From NCBI RefSeq assembly GCF_024714475.1, contig NZ_JAMZMI010000002.1, forward strand, positions 434,001 through 498,000: a stretch of DNA of 64,000 bases, read 5' to 3'. Shown one piece after another: positions 16,648 to 25,644 of this stretch (its first letter is position 1; every line of letters starts with the position of its first letter). Under the pieces are notes generated by a model, which saw only the letters and a program-made list of their open reading frames with translations, was not told the origin of the DNA and searched no databases. This DNA is from Marinoscillum sp. MHG1-6. Lineage in GTDB: Bacteria > Bacteroidota > Bacteroidia > Cytophagales > Cyclobacteriaceae. The position numbers were made by a program, and so were the translations under genes.

Positions 16648-17409
16648 ATGAGCGATCACAAGAACCTGGTAATTATACCCACTTACAACGAGTCTGAGAA
16701 CATCACAGACATCATCAAGGCGGTAATGGAGCTTTCCACGCCTTTCGAGGTTCTTATCATAGATGATGGCTCACCTGACGGCACAGCTGACCTGGTAAAG
16801 CAATCGATGGAGAGTTATCCCGAACGTTTACACATGATCGAACGGAGTGGCAAGCTTGGATTAGGGACAGCATATATTAGAGGATTCGCCTACGCACTTG
16901 AGAAAGGTTACGATTATGTATTCGAGATGGATGCAGACTTCTCACACAACCCTCAAGATCTTATCAGGCTCTATCAAAGCTGCGTAGAAGGAAACTATGA
17001 CATGGCCATAGGGTCTCGCTATATCAAAGGGGTTAATGTGGTGAACTGGCCCATGGGAAGGGTGCTCATGTCCTATTTTGCAAGCTACTATGTAAGGATG
17101 GTTACGGGCATGCCCATCATGGATACTACTGCCGGATTTAAGTGCTACCACCGACGCGTACTGGAAACCATACACCCCGAAAAAATACATTTTGTAGGTT
17201 ATGCCTTTCAGATCGAAATGAAATTCAATGCCTGGAAAAGAGGTTTCAAGATTGTTGAAGTTCCTATCATTTTCACAGACCGAACGAAAGGTGTAAGCAA
17301 AATGTCAAAAGGTATCTTCAAAGAGGCTGTATTCGGCGTAATCGAATTGAAGGTCAGAAGTTTATTCAGAAAGTACCAACCCTATCACGCCGTCAATCGA
17401 AGCGAATAG
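16648..17409 (+). CDS. Polyprenol monophosphomannose synthase (GT2)
   Basis: A 253-residue family 2 glycosyltransferase. IIPTYNESENI at the N terminus, the IIDDGSPDGT nucleotide-sugar loop, FEMDADFSHNP carrying the metal-binding DxD-like site, and DTTAGFKCY with the FTDRTKGVSKMS end are the dolichol-phosphate mannose synthase pattern. It lacks a C-terminal membrane domain, as in short bacterial forms. It would supply lipid-linked mannose for glycosylation at the membrane. Its last 17 bp overlap the convergent permease gene. Confidence 0.92.
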   Translation: MSDHKNLVIIPTYNESENITDIIKAVMELSTPFEVLIIDDGSPDGTADLVKQSMESYPERLHMIERSGKLGLGTAYIRGFAYALEKGYDYVFEMDADFSHNPQDLIRLYQSCVEGNYDMAIGSRYIKGVNVVNWPMGRVLMSYFASYYVRMVTGMPIMDTTAGFKCYHRRVLETIHPEKIHFVGYAFQIEMKFNAWKRGFKIVEVPIIFTDRTKGVSKMSKGIFKEAVFGVIELKVRSLFRKYQPYHAVNRSE

Positions 17410-18610
17410 CTGCGATAGGACGAATCCTTGAGATAACAGAGAGCGGTATAAACAGGGTCAATCCTGTGAGCAACACTGTCATCACATTCACTAACAAAAT
17501 GGTCTTGGGTGCAAATAAAATGGGCACATGGTCCATATAATAGTTGGCCGGATCAAGTGGAATAATCTGGAATTGGTATTGTAACCAACAAAGTCCTAGC
17601 CCGATAAGGTTACCCCAGAAAAGTCCCTTACCAATCAATCTCACACCATTGAAATAGAATATCCTTCGAAGAAGTTTGCCATCAGCGCCCAGCGCACTGA
17701 GTGTTCCAATCATTTGGGTACGTTCCATAATCAGAATCAAAAGGATAGAAACCATATTGAAGCACGCTACAAAAAGTATCAGCACAAGAAAGATGACCAC
17801 ATTTCGGTCCAGGAGCCGCAACCAGTCGAATATCTGGGCATATTTATCACTTACCTTGTCTACATAAAGATCGGAAGAGGTCTCGTCAAAAAGGTAACTT
17901 TCGGCAGCCTCCAGATCCGAATCGTCCTGCATAAACACTTCCACCCCTCCGGCGACATCTTCGCTCCAACCATTAATTCTTCTTAAGAGGTTAATATCAC
18001 CTATTATGGTCTTTTCGTCAAAGTCCTCGAGGCCGGTCTCATAAATCCCGGAGACTTTGAGCTTTCGCATCCTTGGGGGATTTTGAAAAAAGAAAATAAT
18101 AAGGTCATCTCCGACTGATAATTTCAAATAGTTGGCAATTTTCTTACTCAGCGCGATCTCCAAACCGTATCCAGTCTCAGGAAATTTCGGAAAGCTCCCC
18201 TCCACCATATTCTCAGCAAAAGAAACGGTGTCAAAGTTTGAGTCTACTCCTTTGACAATCACTCCCTGAACCTCTTCATTGGCTTTCAGCAAACCTGCCT
18301 TATAGATGTAGGAAGTATAATAATCCAGCCCCGGCATCTCCACAATAGGCTTCATTACGGAATCTGCTATACTAATTGAAGACTCTTCAAATGAGGTAGA
18401 AAGCGTGTATTTACTTACAATCAAATGCCCCCCAAAGCTGTAAATCTTGTTTTTGATGTTTTTCTCAAACCCTCCCAATATGGCAAAGGCCATCAACAAA
18501 GCCACCAAAGCCACCGACATGCTCACAACAGCAATCCGGCTAATCAAACCAGAAAAGGAGCCATCCTTTCTGTCAGAAATTCGCTTCGATATAAAAAGGG
18601 GGAGGTTCAA
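17393..18610 (-). CDS. ABC transporter permease, LolC/LolE type
   Basis: A 405-residue MacB/FtsX-superfamily permease with one N-terminal helix (about 26-48), a large periplasmic domain to about residue 270, then three C-terminal helices. The N terminus (LPLFISKRISDRKDGSFSG, then SRIAVVSMSVALVALLMAF) and the FxxMERTQMIGTLSALGA region fit lipoprotein-releasing LolC/E proteins. The matching ATPase (LolD) is not adjacent. The start is a TTG at 18608-18610 with no nearby ATG, so the exact N terminus is uncertain. It is divergent from namZ, with only 38 bp between the starts. Confidence 0.85.
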   Translation of the reverse strand: MNLPLFISKRISDRKDGSFSGLISRIAVVSMSVALVALLMAFAILGGFEKNIKNKIYSFGGHLIVSKYTLSTSFEESSISIADSVMKPIVEMPGLDYYTSYIYKAGLLKANEEVQGVIVKGVDSNFDTVSFAENMVEGSFPKFPETGYGLEIALSKKIANYLKLSVGDDLIIFFFQNPPRMRKLKVSGIYETGLEDFDEKTIIGDINLLRRINGWSEDVAGGVEVFMQDDSDLEAAESYLFDETSSDLYVDKVSDKYAQIFDWLRLLDRNVVIFLVLILFVACFNMVSILLILIMERTQMIGTLSALGADGKLLRRIFYFNGVRLIGKGLFWGNLIGLGLCWLQYQFQIIPLDPANYYMDHVPILFAPKTILLVNVMTVLLTGLTLFIPLSVISRIRPIAAIRFD

Positions 18611-18618
18611 ACTTCTTT

Positions 18619-18626
18619 TAACTTTG
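18619..18626 (+). promoter_or_regulatory. Candidate -7 box for namZ
   Basis: TAACTTTG fits the Bacteroidota -7 consensus TAnnTTTG and lies 22 bp before the namZ ATG, leaving a short 5' leader. No good -33 TTTG is visible at the usual distance, so support is weak. Confidence 0.35.
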
Positions 18627-18648
18627 GTGCAATTATATACTATCCTAT

Positions 18649-19821
18649 ATGAAGAAACTTCTGTGCTTGTTGATATTTATCCATGTCTTCGCATGTGATA
18701 GCCCATCACAACAAAAAGTCCCCGCAGTCCCTGAAGTCAAACCAGGTGCCTATCAGATCGACGAATATCTACCGCTATTGAAGGATAAAAAAGTTGCTCT
18801 ATTCGTCAATCACACGTCACTAATTGGATTGACTCACATTATTGACAGCCTCTCCTCCCTCGGAATTAATATAACCAAAGTTTTTACTCCGGAGCACGGT
18901 TTCACTGGGACCAAAAGCGATGGAGAGATTATTGAAAAGGAAGCCACTAATGAGTCCTTCGAACTCATATCACTATACCAGCGCTTCAAAAAGCCAACGG
19001 CAGAACAAATGCATAATATTGATGTATTGGTCGTGGATATTCAAGAAGTGGGTGTCCGGTTTTACACCTATTCCAGCACCATGAGTTATTTGATGGAAGC
19101 TTGCGCCAAATTTAAGATTCCCATGATCGTTCTGGACAGACCTAACCCTAATGGAAGTTATGTTGACGGTCCTGTATTGGAGCCAGATGTAAGCTCATTT
19201 ATTGGCCTGCATCCAATAGCCTTAGTTCACGGAATGACAATTGGCGAATTGGCAAAGATGATCAATGAGGAGGGCTGGCTAGCAGACAGTTTGAAATGTG
19301 AACTAGATATTATCAAAATTGATAACTGGGATCATAACACCACTTATTCTCTTCCGATCAGACCTTCACCCAATTTACCCAATGACCTATCTGTTGCACT
19401 TTATCCGTCATTGGCCTTGTTTGAAGGGACTATTGTCTCCGTAGGAAGAGGCACCGACAAACAATTTCAGATCATCGGCCATCCCGACTATCCGGACACT
19501 GCGTTTTCATTCATACCTCAGCCCAACGAAGGTTCAAGCACACCACCACTTCAAGGAGAGGTTTGTTATGGATTGAATCTCACCGATAGTAGAATGAAAC
19601 ATGAATTTACGCTAAAATACCTGATCCATTTCTTCGATTCCCTAAAAGGACAAACCAATAAACCCTTCTTCAATGCCTACTTCAAAAGATTGGCCGGAAC
19701 CGAAGAGTTACAGAAGCAGATTGAAGCTGGATGGACTGAAGAAGAAATACGAAAGTCCTGGCAACCCGATCTGGATGCTTACCGGAACCTGAGAAATCAG
19801 TACCTCTTGTATGAAGATTAA
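18649..19821 (+). CDS. namZ: Exo-beta-N-acetylmuramidase NamZ-like lipoprotein (DUF1343, GH171)
   Basis: A 390-residue protein with a lipoprotein signal (LLCLLIFIHVFAC, Cys16). DUF1343 marks run through it: FTPEHGFTGTKSDGE, DIQEVGVRFYTYSSTM, VLDRPNPNG, RPSPNLPN and VSVGRGTDKQFQIIGHPDY. NamZ-type members remove non-reducing-end N-acetylmuramic acid from peptidoglycan fragments in Bacteroidota, so a role in cell-wall recycling or scavenging is likely. The lipid anchor suggests periplasmic placement. No MurNAc uptake genes lie beside it; fmt follows 17 bp downstream. Confidence 0.88.
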   Translation: MKKLLCLLIFIHVFACDSPSQQKVPAVPEVKPGAYQIDEYLPLLKDKKVALFVNHTSLIGLTHIIDSLSSLGINITKVFTPEHGFTGTKSDGEIIEKEATNESFELISLYQRFKKPTAEQMHNIDVLVVDIQEVGVRFYTYSSTMSYLMEACAKFKIPMIVLDRPNPNGSYVDGPVLEPDVSSFIGLHPIALVHGMTIGELAKMINEEGWLADSLKCELDIIKIDNWDHNTTYSLPIRPSPNLPNDLSVALYPSLALFEGTIVSVGRGTDKQFQIIGHPDYPDTAFSFIPQPNEGSSTPPLQGEVCYGLNLTDSRMKHEFTLKYLIHFFDSLKGQTNKPFFNAYFKRLAGTEELQKQIEAGWTEEEIRKSWQPDLDAYRNLRNQYLLYED

Positions 19822-19823
19822 AT

Positions 19824-19831
19824 TAGTTTTG
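19824..19831 (+). promoter_or_regulatory. Candidate -7 box for fmt
   Basis: TAGTTTTG matches TAnnTTTG and ends 7 bp before the fmt ATG, in the gap after namZ. If used, the fmt mRNA would start almost at its start codon. The motif is short and no clear -33 box is seen. Confidence 0.35.
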
Positions 19832-19838
19832 CCGCCTC

Positions 19839-20765
19839 ATGGAGTATAAGTTGAGAATCGTTTTTATGGGCACCCCTGAATTTGCGGTGGCCAGTTTGGA
19901 AGCCTTAGTTAAGGCACACTGCAATGTTGTTGGTGTAGTTACGGCACCAGACAAACCGATGGGACGAGGTAAGAAATTGGGCACGAGTGCAGTTAAGGAT
20001 TACGCCATATCACAGAAGCTCAACATTCTTCAACCCACAAACCTGAAAGACCCGGACTTTCTTCAGGAACTGAAAGCCTTAAACGCAGACGTACAGATCG
20101 TTGTGGCGTTTCGCATGCTGCCTGAAGTCGTTTGGGATATGCCTCCTTTGGGCAGTTATAACTTGCATGGATCACTGCTGCCGGATTATCGTGGTGCCGC
20201 ACCTATTAATTGGGCCATTATCAACGGAGAGAGGGAAACAGGTGTCACAACATTCAAACTCAAACATGAAATAGACACTGGTAATATACTGTTTCAGGAA
20301 AGGGAACCGATCAACTATGAAGACAATGTAGGCACAGTCTATGATCGATTGATGCGCAAGGGAGCTCAGCTTATTGTTAAGACCATTGAAGCTCTCAACA
20401 GTGGAGAAGTTGATCTAATACCACAAATCCCGAATAAGGAGCCCAAACATGCCCCCAAAATCTTTAGAGAAGATTGTGAGATCAACTGGGATCAGTCCTC
20501 TGAAATCGTAAGAAACTTCATCAGAGGTCTAAGCCCCTACCCTGCAGCCTGGACCACACTTGATGGTCAAACATTTAAAATTTTTTCGGCAGAATTAGCA
20601 CCTCAATCATATGGTGATCCAGCCGGAACGATCAAAACTGACAACAAAAGCTATTTAGACTTTGTGACGGCTGATGGGGCTTTACGTGTAACAGAAGTAC
20701 AGATGCAGGGCAAGAAAAGAATGAAAACGGATGACTTTTTGCGCGGTTATCAAATAAATTTATAA
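19839..20765 (+). CDS. fmt: Methionyl-tRNA formyltransferase
   Basis: A 308-residue enzyme that formylates initiator Met-tRNA with 10-formyl-THF. RIVFMGTPEFAVASLEAL starts the formyltransferase domain. The catalytic block LHGSLLPDYRGAAPINWAI (His and, further on, Asp) and TGVTTFKLKHEIDTGNILF are present, followed by the C-terminal OB-fold domain (PYPAAWTTLDGQTFKIFSAE). folA starts 2 bp after its stop, so the two folate-using genes are likely cotranscribed. Confidence 0.97.
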   Translation: MEYKLRIVFMGTPEFAVASLEALVKAHCNVVGVVTAPDKPMGRGKKLGTSAVKDYAISQKLNILQPTNLKDPDFLQELKALNADVQIVVAFRMLPEVVWDMPPLGSYNLHGSLLPDYRGAAPINWAIINGERETGVTTFKLKHEIDTGNILFQEREPINYEDNVGTVYDRLMRKGAQLIVKTIEALNSGEVDLIPQIPNKEPKHAPKIFREDCEINWDQSSEIVRNFIRGLSPYPAAWTTLDGQTFKIFSAELAPQSYGDPAGTIKTDNKSYLDFVTADGALRVTEVQMQGKKRMKTDDFLRGYQINL

Positions 20766-20767
20766 TT

Positions 20768-21268
20768 ATGACGATATCCATGATTGCAGCCATGAGCGCT
20801 AACCGAGTGATCGGCAAAAACAATGATCTCCCATGGCACCTCCCTGATGATTTCAAATATTTTAAAGACACCACGAGTGAGCATGTAGTCATCATGGGGC
20901 GCAAAAATTTTGAGTCTCTACCGCCCAACTTCAAACCTTTACCCAACCGTACTAACATTGTAATTACCCGTAATTCCAATTATCAGGCGGAGGGTGCCAT
21001 TGTTGTTAACTCCCTTCGTGAGGCGCTCGAAGAAGGCGTCAAGCACAATGAAAAAGAGGAAATATTTATCATTGGAGGTGGGGAAATTTACCATTTGGGT
21101 CTGGCTCATGCCGATAAAATTTACCTGACCGAGATTGACAAAGAAATAGAAGGGGATACTACTTTTCCTGAACTTGACAAAGGCATCTGGAAGGAGACCT
21201 CCAGAACCCATCACCCGGTGGACGATCGACACAAATATGCGTTTGATTTCGTTATTTATAAGAAATGA
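20768..21268 (+). CDS. folA: Dihydrofolate reductase
   Basis: A 166-residue DHFR reducing dihydrofolate with NADPH. The substrate and cofactor motifs are clear: MIAAMSANRVIGKNNDLPWH, LPDDFKYFK with the active-site acid Asp, VIMGRKNFESLP, and EIFIIGGGEIYHLGL. Length is standard. It sits between fmt and a small membrane protein with 2 and 6 bp gaps, implying one operon. Confidence 0.97.
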   Translation: MTISMIAAMSANRVIGKNNDLPWHLPDDFKYFKDTTSEHVVIMGRKNFESLPPNFKPLPNRTNIVITRNSNYQAEGAIVVNSLREALEEGVKHNEKEEIFIIGGGEIYHLGLAHADKIYLTEIDKEIEGDTTFPELDKGIWKETSRTHHPVDDRHKYAFDFVIYKK

Positions 21269-21274
21269 TTCGCC

Positions 21275-21652
21275 ATGCAAACCCACCTTAAAACCCTCGG
21301 AATCCTACATGTCATTTATGGTGCACTTACCCTTTTGATATTAGCGACCATGAGTACCATCGTTCAGAGCCTGCTGCCCTTTATACTTTCGAATGTAGAT
21401 GAAGAAACGCTTTTGGTATTACAAATCATCCTACCAGTAGCACGAATTGTAGCCTATACGCTTATGATATTAATTCCAATTCCATCCATTATCGGAGGAA
21501 TGGCATTATTAAACAAAAAAAAATGGGGTTTGACACTCCTCATGATACCAGGTAGTTTATCATTGATCAGCTTTCCTTTAGGTACTGCTATCGGCATTTA
21601 TACCATCTGGGTGTTTACCCAGCAACCAAACAACTCAAATGACCAAGATTAA
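21275..21652 (+). CDS. Small integral membrane protein of unknown function
   Basis: A 125-residue protein with about three to four hydrophobic helices (ILHVIYGALTLLILATM, a central ILPVARIVAYTLMILIPIPSI and a C-terminal SLISFPLGTAIGIYTIWVF). The layout resembles small DUF4064-like or TM2-type membrane proteins, but I cannot assign a family. It follows folA by 6 bp and overlaps the SDR start by 14 bp, which supports it being a real, translated gene in this operon. Confidence 0.7.
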   Translation: MQTHLKTLGILHVIYGALTLLILATMSTIVQSLLPFILSNVDEETLLVLQIILPVARIVAYTLMILIPIPSIIGGMALLNKKKWGLTLLMIPGSLSLISFPLGTAIGIYTIWVFTQQPNNSNDQD

Positions 21653-22433
21653 AGACAGCGTAGTATTTCTGACTGGAGCCTCTTCCGGGATTGGTGAAGC
21701 TTTGGCATACGAATTTTCAAAAAAAGGAGCCAAACTGGTTATTTCAGCTCGGCGATCGGCTGAATTAGACAGAGTAAAAGCTACATGCACCTACCCAGAT
21801 AACGTTCAGACTCTTACAATAGACCTCGCTGATAATTTTTCCGTCATACAAAAGGCGAAAGAGGCCGAAACATTTTTTGGTCCAATCGATATACTGGTCA
21901 ATTGCGGTGGAATTAGTAACAGAGACAAAGTCGCGGATACGAGCATGGACGTAGATCGCAAACTCATGGAAGTAAACTACTTCAGCGCTATTGCACTTAC
22001 CAAGACGCTGCTGCCATCCATGCTAAAAAGAAAAAAAGGACATCAGGTGGTGATTACCTCTGCTTCAGGAATCATTAGTCCCCCTAAACGCTCATCTTAT
22101 GCCGCCTCCAAACATGCGCTTCACGGATTTTATGAAGCGCTAAGGGCAGAATATCATGATGAAGGTCAAAAGGTCACTTTGGTACTTCCGGGTTACATCA
22201 GGACGAATATCAGCTATAATGCTTTGAAAGGAGATGGATCGACTCAGAACAAAATGGATGCAAATCAGGACAATGGAATGTCTCCGGAGGATTGTGCCGC
22301 CCAAACCATTAAAGCAATTGAACAGAACAAAGAAGAAGTCTATATTGGAGGATTTAAGGAAGTAACAGGTATTTACCTTAAGCGTTTCTTTCCTTCCCTT
22401 TTTTCAAAAATTGTTCGAAAAGCTGAAACATGA
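21639..22433 (+). CDS. Short-chain dehydrogenase/reductase (classical SDR)
   Basis: A 264-residue classical SDR with TGASSGIGEALAYEF (NAD(P)-binding TGxxxGxG), NCGGISNRD (in place of the usual NNAG), a catalytic Ser in VITSASGIISPPKRS, and YAASKHALHGF (Tyr-x3-Lys). The C-terminal LKRFFPSLFSKIVRK is basic and amphipathic, as in SDRs related to DHRS7-type reductases that associate with membranes. The substrate is unknown. It ends the fmt-folA run and overlaps the small membrane protein gene by 14 bp. Confidence 0.9.
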   Translation: MTKIKDSVVFLTGASSGIGEALAYEFSKKGAKLVISARRSAELDRVKATCTYPDNVQTLTIDLADNFSVIQKAKEAETFFGPIDILVNCGGISNRDKVADTSMDVDRKLMEVNYFSAIALTKTLLPSMLKRKKGHQVVITSASGIISPPKRSSYAASKHALHGFYEALRAEYHDEGQKVTLVLPGYIRTNISYNALKGDGSTQNKMDANQDNGMSPEDCAAQTIKAIEQNKEEVYIGGFKEVTGIYLKRFFPSLFSKIVRKAET

Positions 22434-23080
22434 GTTCCTAAGGTGCTATTGCAAACTTTATTCGAGGTTCATAATAAAACTTCAAATAAGCCAGCATCAG
22501 ACTTTCTTCCCCATTTTAGCATTCAAATTGACCGATTTTGATCATTAATCGTTAGAATCACACTTTTCATCGAAGAAGTCAATCCAACCGGGGCCGGACA
22601 GCGTATGTTTGTAATATGATAAAGGATATCAATATACTGTTCGCTGACAAAATGGGGAATCAAATTACCCCGTTAATGTTTAGCTCAAGAACACTAGTAC
22701 CTGCATCAAAAAGAACCAAACTTAGGCAGGTTTCGGTGAGTTAAAAACCGCTTCGAATAGCCTGATAATCCGCCAGCTAAAATCCATTTTCTTGCCGATC
22801 TCGTATCTCTAAGAAAGCCAATAAGGGATATAACAACACATTAGGGCAATCGATTGATTTATTATCAATTGATATCACAAATCTCCATCTCCAAAATTAT
22901 CTCCGAAATTCACGCAAAAAATTGATCTGCGTGAAATACGCACGTCAAAAGCCAAAATCTTCAATTTTATCCCACTTTTCTAACCAACTCAACGCCATAA
23001 TGCACTTATTCATTGTCAAAAATTAACGAGTCGTCGATTTCTTTATTGACTTTACATTATTGTAACATAATTTTGAAGTT
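22434..23080. other. Gene-free 647 bp interval before the T9SS protein gene
   Basis: No convincing ORF, tRNA or insertion sequence is seen. Visible structures are GGGG/CCCC arms around 22650-22670 and a pair of mutually exclusive small hairpins: CACGCA (22911-22916) with TGCGTG (22928-22933), or TGCGT (22928-22932) with ACGCA (22938-22942). A TAATTTTG box at 23068-23075 with ATTG 19 nt upstream fits the Bacteroidota promoter pattern but lies very close to the ATG at 23081. Confidence 0.5.
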
Positions 23081-24226
23081 ATGAAAAACCACCTGTTAAT
23101 ATCATTTGTGAGCATCGCGCTGTTTAGCACTACTTTACTTCACGCACAACTCATTTCTAACGACAACTATACCGGATCTTGGAGCAATACTTCATCATGG
23201 AGTACATCAACTCCTGGCAATCCTGTTTCTGTCGCTTCAGATATTGATGTTTATGGATATATCACTGTGAACGGTAATCTAAACCTGGACAACCCGACTG
23301 GTGGTGACCTTTACTACCTTACTGTTTATGATACCTTGGTAGTTACAGGATCTACTATCACTGAGAACCAGGCTCATGGATTAGTAATACCTGCAGGTGG
23401 TCTTGTTGTGATTTTTGGAAACTATGAAGTGAACAACCAGGTAGATATAGACAATGGTGGAGTATTGGTGGTGATGGGAGATCTTACGATCAATGGTGGT
23501 GCAGGAACAGACTATATAAACGGAGGCGGTTCATTATATGTAGATGGAGATATCAACGGATCCAACACAACTGCAATTGCGGATGCCAGCTCAGTAAACG
23601 AGCCAATCGAAAATCTTGACAATGGCGATCCTGCTGATCAGAATCTTTATGACTTCATTACCTCAGGTGGATCAAATCCTCTACCGATCACCTTGAGTGA
23701 ATTTCTTGCCACTCCGGACAACAATACGGTGGTCTTAAACTGGACGACTTTGACTGAAAAGAATTTCGATTATTTCGAAGTACAACGTGCCGGTGCAGAC
23801 GGTGAGTTCGAAGTTGTAGCCAGAGTAGCTGGTTCTGGTGAGAGCAAAGAAGCTAAGAGTTACTCATGGACAGATGAAAGTCCTCTTTTAGGAATCAACT
23901 ACTATCGTCTTGAATCCGTAGATTTTGATGGTTACAGAGAAACATTCGAAACACGAATGGTGCTTATCGAAAGCGTTGCTGCATCAGCAAGAGAGATCGC
24001 CGTAGGTCCTAACCCAGCCAGAGCTAACGGACTAATTTCCTTCAGCAACCTTGGTCAGGAAGAAATTGATTTTCAAATCTATGACCTTCAAGGACATCTT
24101 CAATTAAGTGGAACTACCGGAGACATGGACAAAATCCAGCTTCCTGCTTCCATCACAAAAGGAATTTACATCATCTCCTACGAGACAAACGGATGGGTAA
24201 AAAAGGATAAGCTGGTAGTTAGATAG
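23081..24226 (+). CDS. T9SS-secreted protein with Por sorting tail
   Basis: A 381-residue exported protein. It starts with a signal peptide (MKNHLLISFVSIALFSTTLLHAQ). Residues about 45-180 are short repeating beta strands rich in Gly, Asn and Val (NGGVLVVMGDLTINGG), probably a beta-solenoid. A fibronectin-like part follows (LSEFLATPDNNTVVLNWTT). The end carries the type A type IX sorting domain: GPNPARANG, then IYDLQGHLQLSG and a final KGIYIISYE...KKDKLVVR. It should be secreted by the T9SS and attached to the surface or released. The catalytic role, if any, is unknown. It is convergent with the EF-hand gene (10 bp gap). Confidence 0.88.
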   Translation: MKNHLLISFVSIALFSTTLLHAQLISNDNYTGSWSNTSSWSTSTPGNPVSVASDIDVYGYITVNGNLNLDNPTGGDLYYLTVYDTLVVTGSTITENQAHGLVIPAGGLVVIFGNYEVNNQVDIDNGGVLVVMGDLTINGGAGTDYINGGGSLYVDGDINGSNTTAIADASSVNEPIENLDNGDPADQNLYDFITSGGSNPLPITLSEFLATPDNNTVVLNWTTLTEKNFDYFEVQRAGADGEFEVVARVAGSGESKEAKSYSWTDESPLLGINYYRLESVDFDGYRETFETRMVLIESVAASAREIAVGPNPARANGLISFSNLGQEEIDFQIYDLQGHLQLSGTTGDMDKIQLPASITKGIYIISYETNGWVKKDKLVVR

Positions 24227-24236
24227 ATAGTATTTT

Positions 24237-24803
24237 CTAAATCTTGGAAGCTTTCCAAAAGCCAAAGAGCCAATTACCACCATCATTTTCATCGTCGCTG
24301 CGGAAGAAGTCTGAAACAGCCAGGTTCAATTCATTCTTGCTGATCAGCTCATCTCCATTAAGATCCAGCTTGGTAAATGAACGCGCTGAGTAACGGATTT
24401 CAATTCTGAATGCCATGAAGAGATCAACGTACTCATCCAGGCTGATGTAACCATCATCGTTAGAGTCGAAATAATCGAAAATCTCACTCACAAAGGCAGA
24501 CACTAAAGCCTTGTAAGCATTTTCATCAATGCTCATCATGTTCATATCACAGAATCCCAGCCACTGAGACAACGAAGCCTCAATGGAATATGGATCTTCC
24601 GTAAACTGGATGAATGAATTCCATGACTCATGTGACTTTTCAATGACCCGCTTGTAGTCTGCTGACCCCTCCTTAAAACCCCAGAGTACACATAGATTTT
24701 CAGCAATAGCTTCAAAATCGTCTCGCGTGAGTACTCCATTATCATTAAAATCCAGAAGATTAAAAAAGTGAGTAAGCTTTCTTGTCTGAAATTCAGATAG
24801 CAT
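24237..24803 (-). CDS. EF-hand calcium-binding protein (calerythrin/SCP-like)
   Basis: A 188-residue protein without signal peptide or membrane segment, so probably cytosolic. Three canonical EF-hand loops can be read: residues 18-29 (DFNDNGVLTRDD), 113-124 (DSNDDGYISLDE) and 147-158 (DLNGDELISKNE). A degenerate fourth site probably lies near residue 70. The spacing, one isolated N-terminal loop then a C-terminal pair, resembles calerythrin and sarcoplasmic calcium-binding proteins rather than a secreted dockerin. Its role, calcium buffer or sensor, is unknown. It is 44 bp downstream of DUF4197 on the same strand. Confidence 0.85.
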   Translation of the reverse strand: MLSEFQTRKLTHFFNLLDFNDNGVLTRDDFEAIAENLCVLWGFKEGSADYKRVIEKSHESWNSFIQFTEDPYSIEASLSQWLGFCDMNMMSIDENAYKALVSAFVSEIFDYFDSNDDGYISLDEYVDLFMAFRIEIRYSARSFTKLDLNGDELISKNELNLAVSDFFRSDDENDGGNWLFGFWKASKI

Positions 24804-24847
24804 AATTATTTGGTTAGTGACTTGTTAACAAATGTATCACATTCGCT

Positions 24848-25567
24848 TTAATCTTGTTCTTTAAATACCCTTTTCAATAGATCGGTAGTTCTTGCCATAG
24901 GATCCACTCTGATTTTAGCCTCTTCCTCTGCGACTAAAAAGAACAAACCATCCAGAGCCCTTTCTGTAGCATAGGCCTCCAGATCTGAGTTCACATCTTC
25001 CAATAAAGGTATTTTATTGTAGGTGGTAATAATATCACTGTAATACTTGGTGGCGTTCGTCTTATCCAAAGCATTTTTGATCACCGGCTGAAATTTTGAC
25101 CTCAATTCATCAGATGTAGTCCTCCTTAAATAGCTGGTTGCAGCATCGTCTTCGCCTTTCAAAATACCCCACGCATCCTGGATTGTCATCGATTGGATCG
25201 CAGAAATAAATATAGGCTTGGCTTCTTTAGCCGCCTCCTCTGCACCATGATTCAAAGTTTCCACAAACTGATCTACCTGATTACCCAGTCCCAATTGTCT
25301 CAACTTATCTTCCACCTTTTGAACATCCGGAGGAAATGGTATTTTAATTGATGGATTGCCAAGAAATCCATTGACTTGCGAAGCATTATCCGCACCTATA
25401 CTGATTCCCTTAGTCAAGGCCTCCCTTAAACCGGCCACCACCTGATCAGTAGTTACCTCATCAGTAGTATCCATGTAGTCACCCAGTGCCTGCTGGATTT
25501 GCTGAGCAGTACATCCGGCGAGTAAAATAAACAGTATCAGGACAGTAAAACTTCTTATGTTTTTCAT
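24848..25567 (-). CDS. DUF4197 lipoprotein
   Basis: A 239-residue protein with a lipoprotein signal (VLILFILLAGC, Cys at about residue 19). DUF4197 features are visible: ALTKGISIGADNASQVNGF, IKIPFPPDVQKVEDKLRQLG, IFISAIQSMTIQDAWGIL and TSYLRRTTSDEL. The family is common in Proteobacteria and Bacteroidota and has no known activity. Located in the periplasm, probably membrane-anchored. It precedes the EF-hand gene and is divergent from cinA across 77 bp. Confidence 0.88.
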   Translation of the reverse strand: MKNIRSFTVLILFILLAGCTAQQIQQALGDYMDTTDEVTTDQVVAGLREALTKGISIGADNASQVNGFLGNPSIKIPFPPDVQKVEDKLRQLGLGNQVDQFVETLNHGAEEAAKEAKPIFISAIQSMTIQDAWGILKGEDDAATSYLRRTTSDELRSKFQPVIKNALDKTNATKYYSDIITTYNKIPLLEDVNSDLEAYATERALDGLFFLVAEEEAKIRVDPMARTTDLLKRVFKEQD

Positions 25568-25644
25568 AGCAATGTTTTCAAAATGTATTTGCTATAAAAG
25601 TAATGGAATAACCATAATTTTAAACCGAAAGAAAACGAATTAAA

